Under the pieces are notes generated by a model. That model ran no database searches. It saw only the letters and a list, made by a program, of their open reading frames with translations, and was not told the origin of the DNA. DNA of 64,000 bases from contig JAFUEB010000004.1 of NCBI GenBank assembly GCA_017464135.1, positions 271,049-335,048 of the forward strand. Reading direction: 5' to 3'. Position 1 is the first letter of the stretch. Every line of letters begins with the position of its first letter. The position numbers and the translations under genes were made by a program. The stretch comes from Candidatus Saccharimonadota bacterium. Lineage in GTDB: Bacteria > Patescibacteriota > Saccharimonadia > Saccharimonadales > Saccharimonadaceae. Positions 15,851 through 25,183 of the stretch are shown here, one piece after another.

Positions 15851-17296
15851 ATGTTACTTGAGGACTATCGAAACGAGAGATTAAAAAAATTAGAGGAAAT
15901 TAGAGCGCGGGGCATCGATCCGTACCCAGCGAAGAGTTTTCGTAACGCTAAGATTTCCGAAGTGATAAATCATTTTGAGGAAAAACAAGGTCAGGAAGTG
16001 ACTATAGTTGGTCGCATCGTGGCGATTCGCTCGTTTGGTAAGCTAGTCTTCTTGAAGGTTCGCGATTATTCTGGTGAAGTTCAGATTTTTATGAAGGCCG
16101 AAGACGAAGGCCGTGACGGCTTCTTTGGCGCCAAAGATATTAGGTTACTTGATTTAGGTGATTTTGTGGAAGTCACTGGCAAAGTCGATAAATCTCAGAC
16201 TGGTGAAATTTCGGTATTCTCGAATTATGTGAGGCTTCTAACTAAGTCGCTTCGTCCGCTGCCGGAAAAATTCACCAACAAGGAAGAACGCTATCGTCGT
16301 CGCTATGTTGATATGAATGTAAATCCTGAAGTACGCGAGAGGCTAGTACGCCGTTCGAAATTCTGGCAGGCAACCCGCGATTTTATGAACAAACATGGCT
16401 TTATTGAGATTAACGTGCCAGTATTAGAGCACACCACTGGCGGTGCCGACGCTACGCCATTTGTGACGCATATGAATGCCCTCGACGAGGATTTTTATCT
16501 CCGGATTTCGCACGAGTTGCCATTAAAGCGCCTACTTGGTGGTGGATTTGAAAAGGTCTATGACATTGGTCCGCGCTTCCGTAACGAAGGTGTTGATGAC
16601 GAACACTTGCCAGAACATATCGCTTTTGAAGCTTATGCCGCCTACGAGAATTACGAAGATGGTATTAAATTCTATGAAGAAATGATGAAATATGTCGCGA
16701 TGGAAACTTGGGGAACTTTGAAGTTCCATGTTAACGGTTTTGATATCGATTTAGACCAAGAGTGGCCACGTATCAAATATTCTGATTTACTACGTGAGAA
16801 ATATGACGTTGATGTCTTTAATCCAAATCGTGAGCAACTCATCCAGATTCTAAAAGATAATGGCGTTGAGTCGGATTTTGATATGACTACTCCGCACCTC
16901 ATCGATCACGTTTGGAAACTAATTCGTAAAACTTCCGCTGGTCCGTTCTGGCTAATTGAGGAGCCACTCAGTTTATCGCCACTCGCGAAAAAATCAACCG
17001 AGAATCCACTGGTAACGGAGAGATTCCACCCAGTGATTGCCGGTACCGAAATGGGAAATGGCTTCTCGGAATTGAATGATCCACTAGACCAATTAGAGCG
17101 CTTCAAGGAACAACAAGCTGCTCGTGACGCTGGCGATGAAGAGGCCCAGATGCTTGATATGGACTTTGTTGAAATGCTTGAATACGGTATGCCACCAGCC
17201 TGTGGTTGGGGTAATTCTGAACGCAATTTCTGGTTGCTTGAAGGTGTGCCAGGTCGCGAAGCGGTACCGTTTCCAACACTTCGCAAATCCGAGTGA
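15851..17296 (+). CDS. lysS: Lysyl-tRNA synthetase, class II
   Basis: 481 residues. OB-fold anticodon domain at about 45-140 (VTIVGRIVAIRSFGKLVFLKVRDYSGEVQIF), class II core with RRRYVDM, motif 2 FRNEGVDDEHLPEHIAFEAYAAYENY, and a C-terminal end PPACGWGNSERNFWLLEGVPGREAVPFP. The last segment replaces the standard GLGIGIDRLVML of motif 3; the key Arg is kept (SER for DR) but glycines are lost. TGCTATAAT (15838-15843) ends 7 nt before the ATG: leaderless. uvrB follows. Confidence 0.94.
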   Translation: MLLEDYRNERLKKLEEIRARGIDPYPAKSFRNAKISEVINHFEEKQGQEVTIVGRIVAIRSFGKLVFLKVRDYSGEVQIFMKAEDEGRDGFFGAKDIRLLDLGDFVEVTGKVDKSQTGEISVFSNYVRLLTKSLRPLPEKFTNKEERYRRRYVDMNVNPEVRERLVRRSKFWQATRDFMNKHGFIEINVPVLEHTTGGADATPFVTHMNALDEDFYLRISHELPLKRLLGGGFEKVYDIGPRFRNEGVDDEHLPEHIAFEAYAAYENYEDGIKFYEEMMKYVAMETWGTLKFHVNGFDIDLDQEWPRIKYSDLLREKYDVDVFNPNREQLIQILKDNGVESDFDMTTPHLIDHVWKLIRKTSAGPFWLIEEPLSLSPLAKKSTENPLVTERFHPVIAGTEMGNGFSELNDPLDQLERFKEQQAARDAGDEEAQMLDMDFVEMLEYGMPPACGWGNSERNFWLLEGVPGREAVPFPTLRKSE

Positions 17297-17308
17297 TATA
17301 ATTAGATT

Positions 17309-19303
17309 ATGCCTAAATTTAAGTTAGTATCGAAGTTCCAGCCGACTGGAGATCAGCCGAGTGCAATTAAGCAGCTCACGGATGGGATTGTGGCGGGCGT
17401 GAAAGAACAGACACTCCTAGGCGTGACTGGCTCTGGCAAGACCTTTACGATGGCTAATATTATCCAGAATGTTCAGCGTCCGACTTTGATTTTGGCACAT
17501 AATAAAACGCTTGCTGCACAACTTTATTCGGAATTTCGCGACTTTTTCCCAGAGAACGAAGTCCATTATTTCGTATCTTACTTTGATTATTACCAGCCAG
17601 AAGCCTACATCGCTTCGACGGATACTTACATTGAGAAAGACTCGGCAATTAATGACGAGATTGACCGACTCCGCCACGCCGCAACCGAAGCGCTACTAAC
17701 GCGCCGTGACGTGATTGTGGTGGCGTCAGTTTCTTGTATTTACGGCATTGGCTCACCAGAATACTACGCTGAAATGTCGCTCCCGCTCTGGCAGGAAAAA
17801 GGTGTTTGGATGGACAGCGACAAGAATACTTTAGATCAGGTTGGCTTTATTCGAACTCTGGTAGGGATGCAGTATCACCGCAACGACCTTGCTTTTGAGC
17901 GTGGTAATTTCCGCGTGATGGGCGACACGATTGATTTATATCCGGCCAATGGTGAGTACGCTTACCGTTTTGAATTTGGTTTCGATGCTTTGGAAGACGT
18001 GAAGATTGTCGACCCGCTAACGTTTGAAATTCGCGAAAAACCGGACCATATTCACATTTTCCCAAACACACACTATGCGACGCCAAAAGAGCAACTAGAA
18101 GGCGCTTTAAAGGCCATAGAAGCCGAGTTTAAGGAACGTTTGGCCTATTTCCGCGAACACGAGAAATATCTCGAAGCGGAGCGTTTATCACAGCGCACTA
18201 AATATGATTTGGAGATGCTCCGTGAAACTGGATTCGTGAAGGGAATTGAAAACTATTCTCGGCATCTAGAGGGCCGTAAGGCTGGCGAACCGCCTTCCAC
18301 TTTACTCGATTTCTTCCCGGATGATTTTCTGCTCATCGTGGATGAGTCGCACATGACTTTGCCGCAGGTACGTGGAATGTATAACGGTGACCACGCGCGT
18401 AAACTCACGCTTGTAGACTATGGTTTTAGGTTGCCAAGCGCGCTAGATAACCGTCCACTCACTTATGGTGAGTTTCAGAAGCATGTGAACCAGGCGATTT
18501 ATGTTTCAGCGACGCCGGGTGAATACGAGCTTGAAAACTCGCCGAAGCCAGCTGAACAGGTGATTCGCCCAACTGGCCTGCTTGATCCAGAAATTGAAGT
18601 CCGTAGTAGCGATGGCCAGATTGACGATCTCATGGAAGAGATTGATAAACGTATTGCCAAGGGACAGAGGACACTCATCACGACTTTAACGAAGCGGATG
18701 GCGGAAGATTTGACCGACCACCTCAAAGAACGAGGCGTGAAAACCGCCTACATTCACTCCGATGTGGATACTTTGGAGCGCGGCGACATCCTCCGGGATT
18801 TGCGTGAAGGTGTTTATGATGTGCTGGTCGGTATTAATCTGCTTCGTGAAGGCTTGGATCTTCCGGAGGTGTCGCTCGTCGCGATTCTTGATGCCGACAA
18901 GGAAGGGTTCCTGCGTTCCGAATCGGCCCTTATTCAAACGATTGGTCGCGCTGCGCGTCATGTAGAAGGTAAAGTTATTATGTATGCCAATTTCATTACA
19001 GAAAGCATGGAAAAGGCAATTTCTGAGACTAACCGTCGTCGTGAAATTCAGAAGGAATACAACGAGAAGCATCACATCACACCAACTTCGATCAAAAAGG
19101 ACGTATCGCTCGGACTGAGGGCGATTATCCCGGAGAAACAAGCTGAGAATAAACTCGATATTAAGCGTATTCCGAAAGACGAGCTCCCGAATCTTGTTAA
19201 ACAATTGACTTCCGAAATGCAACTTGCCGCCGCTAACCTTGAATTTGAGCGCGCCGCGCTCATTCGTGACGAGATTAATAAAATCAAAGAATACATCGGC
19301 TAA
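17309..19303 (+). CDS. uvrB: Excinuclease ABC subunit B
   Basis: 664 residues, full length. Walker A GVTGSGKT near residue 36, the damage-probing beta-hairpin region [17 protein letters not shown], the LLIVDESH Walker B, helicase motifs V and VI ([22 protein letters not shown]) and the C-terminal UVR helix pair that docks UvrC. It loads on DNA damage with UvrA and forms the pre-incision complex. TGATATAAT (17297-17302) ends 6 nt before the ATG and overlaps the lysS stop region; leaderless. Confidence 0.98.
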   Translation: MPKFKLVSKFQPTGDQPSAIKQLTDGIVAGVKEQTLLGVTGSGKTFTMANIIQNVQRPTLILAHNKTLAAQLYSEFRDFFPENEVHYFVSYFDYYQPEAYIASTDTYIEKDSAINDEIDRLRHAATEALLTRRDVIVVASVSCIYGIGSPEYYAEMSLPLWQEKGVWMDSDKNTLDQVGFIRTLVGMQYHRNDLAFERGNFRVMGDTIDLYPANGEYAYRFEFGFDALEDVKIVDPLTFEIREKPDHIHIFPNTHYATPKEQLEGALKAIEAEFKERLAYFREHEKYLEAERLSQRTKYDLEMLRETGFVKGIENYSRHLEGRKAGEPPSTLLDFFPDDFLLIVDESHMTLPQVRGMYNGDHARKLTLVDYGFRLPSALDNRPLTYGEFQKHVNQAIYVSATPGEYELENSPKPAEQVIRPTGLLDPEIEVRSSDGQIDDLMEEIDKRIAKGQRTLITTLTKRMAEDLTDHLKERGVKTAYIHSDVDTLERGDILRDLREGVYDVLVGINLLREGLDLPEVSLVAILDADKEGFLRSESALIQTIGRAARHVEGKVIMYANFITESMEKAISETNRRREIQKEYNEKHHITPTSIKKDVSLGLRAIIPEKQAENKLDIKRIPKDELPNLVKQLTSEMQLAAANLEFERAALIRDEINKIKEYIG

Positions 19304-19335
19304 AAAACTATTGCGTTTATGCTATAATTACTAGT

Positions 19336-20271
19336 ATGAGTGGGCATGCTGACATTAAAACGCTCGAAAGAATCAACAAGAGGATTCGTTTTTGTGATTA
19401 TTTGTCAGTGGCTCAACTTTATCTACGTGATAATTTTCTTTTGGAACATCGTTTGAAGCATGAAGATATTAAACCGAGATTGCTCGGTCACTGGGGTACT
19501 TGCCACGGTATTAATGTAGCGTACGCAAACCTTCGGAGTTTCTTTAAGGGCAATGCTAATGTTAGTTTTATTTTGGGACCAGGACATGGCTTTCCAGCAC
19601 TTCAAGCTAATTTATTTGTTGATGGTGAACTGGCTAAGGTTGACGAGAAGGCAACGCTTGATTATGATGGACTGGCCTATCTTTGTAAGAAGTTTTCGTG
19701 GCCGGATGGTTTTCCATCCCACGCTAGCCCAATGACGCCAGGTGTGATTACAGAGGGCGGTGAGCTCGGTTATGCACTCGCAAATGCCTATGGCATGGCT
19801 TTAGGGCATCCGGAGAAAACCTTAGCGGTCTTAATTGGTGATGGTGAACTCGAAACCGCTACGGCGCTCGCATCGCTAAATCTCCGCGATTTGCTAACTA
19901 GTGATATTAACGGCCGCGTGCTACCGATTTTACATCTAAATGGCTACAAAATTTCGGCACCATCAATTTATGCTCGCCGATCCGAACGGGAATTAAATGA
20001 ACTCATTCGTGGGTTTGGTTTCACGCCGGTTTGGATTCATGGCGATGAGCCAGAAGAGTTTCAAAATGCGCTCGAAAAAGAAGTTGAATCACCATTTTAT
20101 ATTCTTGAAACCGAAAAGGGTGCTGGTGGCCCGAATCGCTATCACAACGCACACCAAATTCCACTGAAGAAACCAGCAACTGACGAGAAGGAGTTAAAGG
20201 AACTCGAATTCTGGCTCGCATCGTATGGAATACATGAACTGTTTACTAAGGAAGAGGGAATTAAGATATGA
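19336..20271 (+). CDS. xfp (N-half): Phosphoketolase, N-terminal (pyrophosphate-binding) half
   Basis: 311 residues matching only the first domain of D-xylulose-5-phosphate/fructose-6-phosphate phosphoketolase. Landmarks: QLYLRDN (27-33), HWGT (52-55), GPGHG (81-85), SHASPMTPGVITEGGELGYA (128-147), GDGELETATALA (168-179, the TPP-binding GDG region) and LNGYKI (201-206). The protein ends near the domain boundary where the canonical protein of about 800 residues continues. The next gene, overlapping by ATGA, is the missing half, so the enzyme is probably two subunits. It cleaves xylulose-5-P or fructose-6-P with phosphate to acetyl-phosphate. TGCTATAAT ends 7 nt before the ATG: leaderless. Confidence 0.93.
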   Translation: MSGHADIKTLERINKRIRFCDYLSVAQLYLRDNFLLEHRLKHEDIKPRLLGHWGTCHGINVAYANLRSFFKGNANVSFILGPGHGFPALQANLFVDGELAKVDEKATLDYDGLAYLCKKFSWPDGFPSHASPMTPGVITEGGELGYALANAYGMALGHPEKTLAVLIGDGELETATALASLNLRDLLTSDINGRVLPILHLNGYKISAPSIYARRSERELNELIRGFGFTPVWIHGDEPEEFQNALEKEVESPFYILETEKGAGGPNRYHNAHQIPLKKPATDEKELKELEFWLASYGIHELFTKEEGIKI

Positions 20272-21446
20272 ACGCGGTAGATTTTGTCGAATTCCCAGGT
20301 AAAGATTACTATTCACCGGCCGAGCGGATTGGTGATTTGTTGAAGCAACAATTCATTAATAATCCGTACTTCTATTTCTTCTCGCCGGATGAAACCACTT
20401 CGAATCGCTTTGACGCCGTGTTCGAAATTGAAGAACGTGCGTGGGGCGACCTAATCAAAAAGAATTGGGATTTGCCGGAAAGCGACCACGGCCGCATTAT
20501 CGAAATGTTATCTGAAAACGTGTTGTTCTCGGTAATGACCGGGCATCTTGCTAATGGCGAGCAGGCCATGATGGGAAGCTACGAAGCTTTCTTCCCGGTG
20601 ATAACAGCGCAACTTTTGCAACAAATTAAGTTTATTAAACAATCCAAGGCTTGTCCGTGGCGTGAGCCGATGCCGGCTGTAAATCTGCTTTCGACTTCGA
20701 CTTGTTGGCGCCAGGATCATAATGGCTTTACGCACCAATCGCCAGCGCTGATTTCGACATTACTTAGCCATCCGTCTGACCTTTGTAACTGTATTTTCCC
20801 AGTGGACGATGTGGCAGCCGAAGCGGCTTTTCACTTTATGCTCGGTTCAAGAGACGTTGTAAATCTTACAACATTTAATAAGAATCCAAGGCCACGCTAC
20901 ATTGATTCACGCCACGCCAGATACCTGTTTGATAATTCCGGCGCGTCGATATATCGTTTCGCTTCGGATGAAAATCCAGACATTATCCTCACCGCTGCTG
21001 GCGATATCGCTACACACGAAACGCTCGAAGCGATGAAGATCCTCCGCGCCGATATGCCGAAACTCAAAATGCGTTTTGTGGGCATTAATGCGTTGTCTTA
21101 CCGCGCAATTGGTACGACCGACAACAAATTATCGCACGATAAATTCGATGAATTATTCCTCGAGGGAATTCCAATTGTGGCCAACTTCCACGGTTATCCA
21201 GAGACGTTAGAAAACATTCTCGAGAATTATACCGAACGTAGGAGACTACGCGTACACGGCTTTAACGAAGAAGGCTCCACGACGACACCGTTTGAAATGC
21301 TCCGAAAAAACGTGGCTTCAAGATATGATATCGCCTATGATATTGCAGTGGCACTCTGGCAGAACCGCCTAGCAAACAAATACCAAGACATCCTTGATGC
21401 TAATCACGAGCATGCCGTCTTCTTTGGTGAAGATTTGATTAAATAA
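20268..21446 (+). CDS. xfp (C-half): Phosphoketolase, central and C-terminal half
   Basis: 392 residues matching the pyrimidine-binding and C-terminal domains. The catalytic-type glutamate is in GSYEAF (Glu106), and CWRQDHNGFTHQ (146-157) carries the Asn/His pair. The usual HQDPG is changed to HQSPA, a notable active-site drift. C-terminal VHGFNEEGSTTTPFEMLRKN is typical. The start ATG overlaps the stop of the first half by 4 nt, giving coupled translation and likely 1:1 synthesis. Together the halves give 703 residues, shorter than usual. Not a frameshift: each has its own proper start and stop. Confidence 0.93.
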   Translation: MNAVDFVEFPGKDYYSPAERIGDLLKQQFINNPYFYFFSPDETTSNRFDAVFEIEERAWGDLIKKNWDLPESDHGRIIEMLSENVLFSVMTGHLANGEQAMMGSYEAFFPVITAQLLQQIKFIKQSKACPWREPMPAVNLLSTSTCWRQDHNGFTHQSPALISTLLSHPSDLCNCIFPVDDVAAEAAFHFMLGSRDVVNLTTFNKNPRPRYIDSRHARYLFDNSGASIYRFASDENPDIILTAAGDIATHETLEAMKILRADMPKLKMRFVGINALSYRAIGTTDNKLSHDKFDELFLEGIPIVANFHGYPETLENILENYTERRRLRVHGFNEEGSTTTPFEMLRKNVASRYDIAYDIAVALWQNRLANKYQDILDANHEHAVFFGEDLIK

Positions 21447-21471
21447 AAAATTATGTTATTATATCTGTATT

Positions 21472-22161
21472 ATGGAATTATTTATTTTGATTGTAGTACT
21501 CGCGATTCTCGCTGAGACTACCGTTCTTGTATTACGTAAATACAAACCAACTTTTAATAGTAAACGTAAAATCTATGTCGATACGTCGGTACTAATTGAC
21601 GGACGCATTTTAAATATCGCTAGAAGCGGCTTCTTAGATGGCGATTTAATCGTTTTAAAAAGCGTGCTACTCGAAATGCAACTGCTCGCCGATGGTAAAG
21701 ATTCCGATAAGCGCGCAAGAGCGAGAGCTGGCCTTGAAACAGTCGCCGAACTCGAGCGCGTCGTGAATGTAAACACCGAGATCCTAGATAATGGCGGACG
21801 CTACAAAAAAGTCGACGAAGAATTATTAAAAATCGCGAAGGAAACTAAGGGTGCAATTTTAACCCTTGATTATAATTTAATTAAAGTTGCAAAAGCCGAG
21901 AAGATTGAAACTCTAAATGTAAACGAACTTGCGCTCGCACTGAGAAATGAATTCTTGCCGGGCGAGAAAATCAAGATTAAGATCCTGGAAAAAGGTTCTA
22001 ATCGTGGCCAGGGTGTCGGTCATTTAGACGATGGCACGATGGTGGTGGTAGAAAATGCCGCTAACAAAATCGGCAAGGAGATTATCGTAGAATTTGTGAA
22101 ATTCTACGAAACTCCTGCCGGTAAGATGATCTTTGCGAGACCAGTGAATAAGAAGAAGTAA
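21472..22161 (+). CDS. Membrane-anchored PIN-TRAM domain protein (YacL-like)
   Basis: 229 residues. One N-terminal transmembrane helix (1-22), a PIN nuclease domain from IYVDTSVLIDGRI (about 35) with acidic residues D37, E-in-LLEMQ and D-in-LTLDYNL, and a C-terminal TRAM domain (NRGQGVGHLDDGTMVVVENA). Same layout as YacL of Bacillus. PIN domains cleave RNA; TRAM binds RNA. Target unknown. A TATTAT -10 ends 9 nt before the ATG, so the leader is short. Convergent with the PBP gene, 1 nt between stop codons. Confidence 0.9.
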   Translation: MELFILIVVLAILAETTVLVLRKYKPTFNSKRKIYVDTSVLIDGRILNIARSGFLDGDLIVLKSVLLEMQLLADGKDSDKRARARAGLETVAELERVVNVNTEILDNGGRYKKVDEELLKIAKETKGAILTLDYNLIKVAKAEKIETLNVNELALALRNEFLPGEKIKIKILEKGSNRGQGVGHLDDGTMVVVENAANKIGKEIIVEFVKFYETPAGKMIFARPVNKKK

Positions 22162-22162
22162 C

Positions 22163-25150
22163 TTATTCACCGGAACTTTGGTCGATTTGTAAGGTTGCTA
22201 CTGCAGTGTAGCCAACGTTATCGGAGATCATGATTTTGAGTGACTTCTCGGTACCATTCAAGGTGTAGCCGTTAATGACGCCATTTGAAGCCACGGAGAT
22301 TGCATTGTTTTCAACGCCATCCACATAAAGCGTGTAACCGACGATCGCGTTCGAACCGCGACGAATAGTGGCAATGATTTGGTTGCCGGACGTCGAGAGT
22401 GAGACGGAAGGCGGTGTGTAATCGCAGGTGTCACTGACTTCATTATTGTATGGTTCTGGAACGTTGTAGGATTCCTTCTTCGTGATTGGATCCATAACCT
22501 TGTTCACTTCGATACCAATCTTGAAGGCTTCTTGCGTACAAGATGAAGCAAGTTTGTAATTGTAACGGTTAAAGACTAACGTTTCCTTAGTGACACCCGA
22601 GTTCTTACTGGGGTCGTACCAGCTCGGCCAAATATCGTTCTGACCATTGACGGTCAAACGCTTGATGCCGGCTGGCTGTGCGATGGCTTGATTGGCAGCA
22701 TATTTACCTTCTGGAATGTAGACCTCGTTGTGAGCTCTATCCATGTAGCGTTGGACGGCAAATCTAACTGGATCACCGGAACCGACCGCGAAGCCGGAAC
22801 CATCGGCGTTACCGTTCCAAACAAAGGTCGAAAGGGCAGGTGAATAGCTTTCAATGAGGGAGTCCTTCACGGTAGTGGAGCTGGCGGTCGTAGTAGTACC
22901 AGTCTTCGTCGCAGTCCAAACATTTGGAATGAGGAAGCCGGTAGTACTGTTGGCCCAGCGGGCGCCACGGTCGTTTAAGATGCTCGAAACCATGTAGGCG
23001 ACTTGTTCATCAACTACGCGAGTAGCTGGAGAATCAGTCCATTTCTCGATGGTGTCACCGGTCGAATTCTTCACCTCTAGCACGTAGGAAAGTGGTTTGT
23101 AGGAACCACCACGAGCAAGGGAAGCGTAAGCGTTCGCGTGCTCGACCATGTGGACACCACAACCAGAGCCGATGGCGATAGAGAGACCATAGCCACTACG
23201 GTCCTTACAATAGGCTTCGTCGCCAAGGGCATGGGCAACTTTCAAAGAATTGTCGATACCATTAATATATAGGGCTTTTACAGCGGCGATGTTCAAAGAG
23301 TGACCGAGCGAGAAGCGAATCGAAACGTTACCATAGAAGGTGTTCGTTGCGTTCGTCATACAGTTTCTAACGGCGCCGTTACAATAGAGTTTATCGATGT
23401 TTTCATCTTTTAGAATCGTACCTGGGCCATAGTTGATACCATCGCGCTGCATGAAGAGCGGGGCATAGTCGAGAATCGGCTTAATAGATGAACCTGGCTC
23501 GATTAGAGAGTCCGTTGTCACATTCAACTCACCGAAGGCCTTGTTATTGAAGTTGGCGGAGCCGACCATCGCAACGACTTGCGACGTTTCGACATCGATT
23601 GAAACGAGCGCCATGTTGTTGGTGCGGTTCGTAACGGCAGCTTTTTCCATGCCGATGTTTACAGCATCTTGAGCAATGTCTTGGAGACGCCAGTCGAGGG
23701 TGGTAATAATCGTCCAACCACCGGCACGCATCGTAGAGATGCCATATTTCTCTTCAAGTTGTTTCTTTACTTCAAGCACGAAGTGTGGCGCTTTCATATC
23801 CGCATATTGACTAGATTCCGGCTTAATCGTAGCAAGAATGTCAACGGCCTTGGCTTCTTCGGCTTCTTCGGTCGTAATGTAACCAAGTTCGGCCATTACA
23901 TCGAGCGTGTGTTGTTGGCGCCAAATCAATTGATCGTGACCATATTCATTATATGGGTTAAACACGGCCGGGTTGTTTGGAATCGCAGCGAGAAGCGCAC
24001 ATTCAGCCAGAGTCAAATCTTTCACAGACTTGCCGAAGTAAGTACGGGCAGCAGACTCAACACCGTTACGGCGACCACCGTATGGTGATTGGTTGAGATA
24101 CATCGTTAAGATTTCGTCCTTTGAATACATGCGCTCAAGCTCAATGGCAAGGATAAGCTCTTTGATCTTACGCGAAAGACCACCACGGTTGGAGCTCGCG
24201 GCTTCGTCGGCAAAGTAAACCTGCTTAATCAGCTGCTGGGTGAGAGTAGAACCACCTTGCACCTGCTTACCAGTAACCGTCATAAAGAAGGCACGAGTAA
24301 GGCCGACTAGGTCAACGCCGATATGGTTGTAGAAGTTCTTATCCTCGATGGCAACTGTCGCTTGCTTCATGATTTTTGGAATATCTTCACTATCAACCAC
24401 GAGGCGATAGTTTTCGCTACCAGTATCTTTCCAGAGCAATACGCCGTTACGATCGAGATAAGTATTGACCGTTTCAGAAATCGACATTTCATCAAGGCGA
24501 ATTTCATCGAGGTCTTTCTTATAGTAAAGGAATAGACCAGCAATGAAGATAACTAAGAGTAGGAAACAAGTACCAATGAATTTGAGAATGGCTTTTTGGC
24601 CACGCCACGAGAACCACCAACGGAAAACACGCTTCGGGTGTAATCTCGCGAAGAATCTCTTAATTGGTTCCTTAGGTAATGATGCAAGATCCTCTGCCTT
24701 ACGGCGAGCTTCAGCTTCCTTTTTAGCTTTGCGGCGTTCGCGCCACCTAGCAAAAAAGCCCAAACTATTCTTTGGTTTTGACTGCTTCTGCTTTTTAGAT
24801 TTCTTTGCTTTCGCCATCTCCTCGGACACCTTATCTTCTTTAGTTTCTTCCTGAACCTTGGCTTCCTGGGTTTTGGTCTCAGGGGCTTTAACTTCAGGGG
24901 TTTTTGCTACGGCTTTTACGACCGGCTCCTTCGCAACCGGTTTGACAGTCGGCTTCACGTCAGAAACCTTTACTGTAGCTTTTCCTTCAGGCACTTTCGT
25001 GACTTCTTCGTCATTTAAATCATTAATACGAATCTTGACTTTATTCGTATTATCAGCTGTTTTTCTGACGGTTTCGTCTGGCCTTTTTTGATTTGGTGTT
25101 CTAGGCTTGCTAGACGGCAAAATAACGTCCACTCTTTTCTTTTTAGCCAT
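22163..25150 (-). CDS. pbpA/mrcA-like: Class A penicillin-binding protein (transglycosylase/transpeptidase)
   Basis: 995 residues from ATG 25150; an ATG 18 nt further up lies inside the promoter. A long Lys/Pro/Val cytosolic tail (1-180) precedes one transmembrane helix (about 187-212). The GT51 domain has AIEDKNFYNHIGVDLVG and QGGSTLTQQLIKQ. The transpeptidase has SSIKP (SxxK), SLN and KTGTT. C-terminal beta-rich domains end the protein. It polymerises and cross-links peptidoglycan outside the membrane. Minus-strand TACAAT at 25157-25162 ends 6 nt before the ATG: leaderless, and divergent from murJ, the lipid II flippase, a functionally matched pair. Confidence 0.95.
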   Translation of the reverse strand: MAKKKRVDVILPSSKPRTPNQKRPDETVRKTADNTNKVKIRINDLNDEEVTKVPEGKATVKVSDVKPTVKPVAKEPVVKAVAKTPEVKAPETKTQEAKVQEETKEDKVSEEMAKAKKSKKQKQSKPKNSLGFFARWRERRKAKKEAEARRKAEDLASLPKEPIKRFFARLHPKRVFRWWFSWRGQKAILKFIGTCFLLLVIFIAGLFLYYKKDLDEIRLDEMSISETVNTYLDRNGVLLWKDTGSENYRLVVDSEDIPKIMKQATVAIEDKNFYNHIGVDLVGLTRAFFMTVTGKQVQGGSTLTQQLIKQVYFADEAASSNRGGLSRKIKELILAIELERMYSKDEILTMYLNQSPYGGRRNGVESAARTYFGKSVKDLTLAECALLAAIPNNPAVFNPYNEYGHDQLIWRQQHTLDVMAELGYITTEEAEEAKAVDILATIKPESSQYADMKAPHFVLEVKKQLEEKYGISTMRAGGWTIITTLDWRLQDIAQDAVNIGMEKAAVTNRTNNMALVSIDVETSQVVAMVGSANFNNKAFGELNVTTDSLIEPGSSIKPILDYAPLFMQRDGINYGPGTILKDENIDKLYCNGAVRNCMTNATNTFYGNVSIRFSLGHSLNIAAVKALYINGIDNSLKVAHALGDEAYCKDRSGYGLSIAIGSGCGVHMVEHANAYASLARGGSYKPLSYVLEVKNSTGDTIEKWTDSPATRVVDEQVAYMVSSILNDRGARWANSTTGFLIPNVWTATKTGTTTTASSTTVKDSLIESYSPALSTFVWNGNADGSGFAVGSGDPVRFAVQRYMDRAHNEVYIPEGKYAANQAIAQPAGIKRLTVNGQNDIWPSWYDPSKNSGVTKETLVFNRYNYKLASSCTQEAFKIGIEVNKVMDPITKKESYNVPEPYNNEVSDTCDYTPPSVSLSTSGNQIIATIRRGSNAIVGYTLYVDGVENNAISVASNGVINGYTLNGTEKSLKIMISDNVGYTAVATLQIDQSSGE

Positions 25151-25156
25151 ATATTT

Positions 25157-25176
25157 ATTGTAGCACATGTTATAAT
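25157..25176. promoter_or_regulatory. Divergent leaderless promoter pair, PBP / murJ
   Basis: Minus -10 TACAAT (25157-25162) and plus -10 TATAAT (25171-25176, with TGT before it). The two start codons are only 33 nt apart. Each expected -35 (25180-25185 and 25148-25153) overlaps the other gene's start codon, and neither looks like TTGACA. Confidence 0.75.
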
Positions 25177-25183
25177 AATAAAT

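Noticed and set aside
19336-21446. Frameshifted single phosphoketolase gene
   Set aside because: The second half has its own ATG with ATGA overlap, and both ends fall at a domain boundary, so a true two-gene design is more likely.
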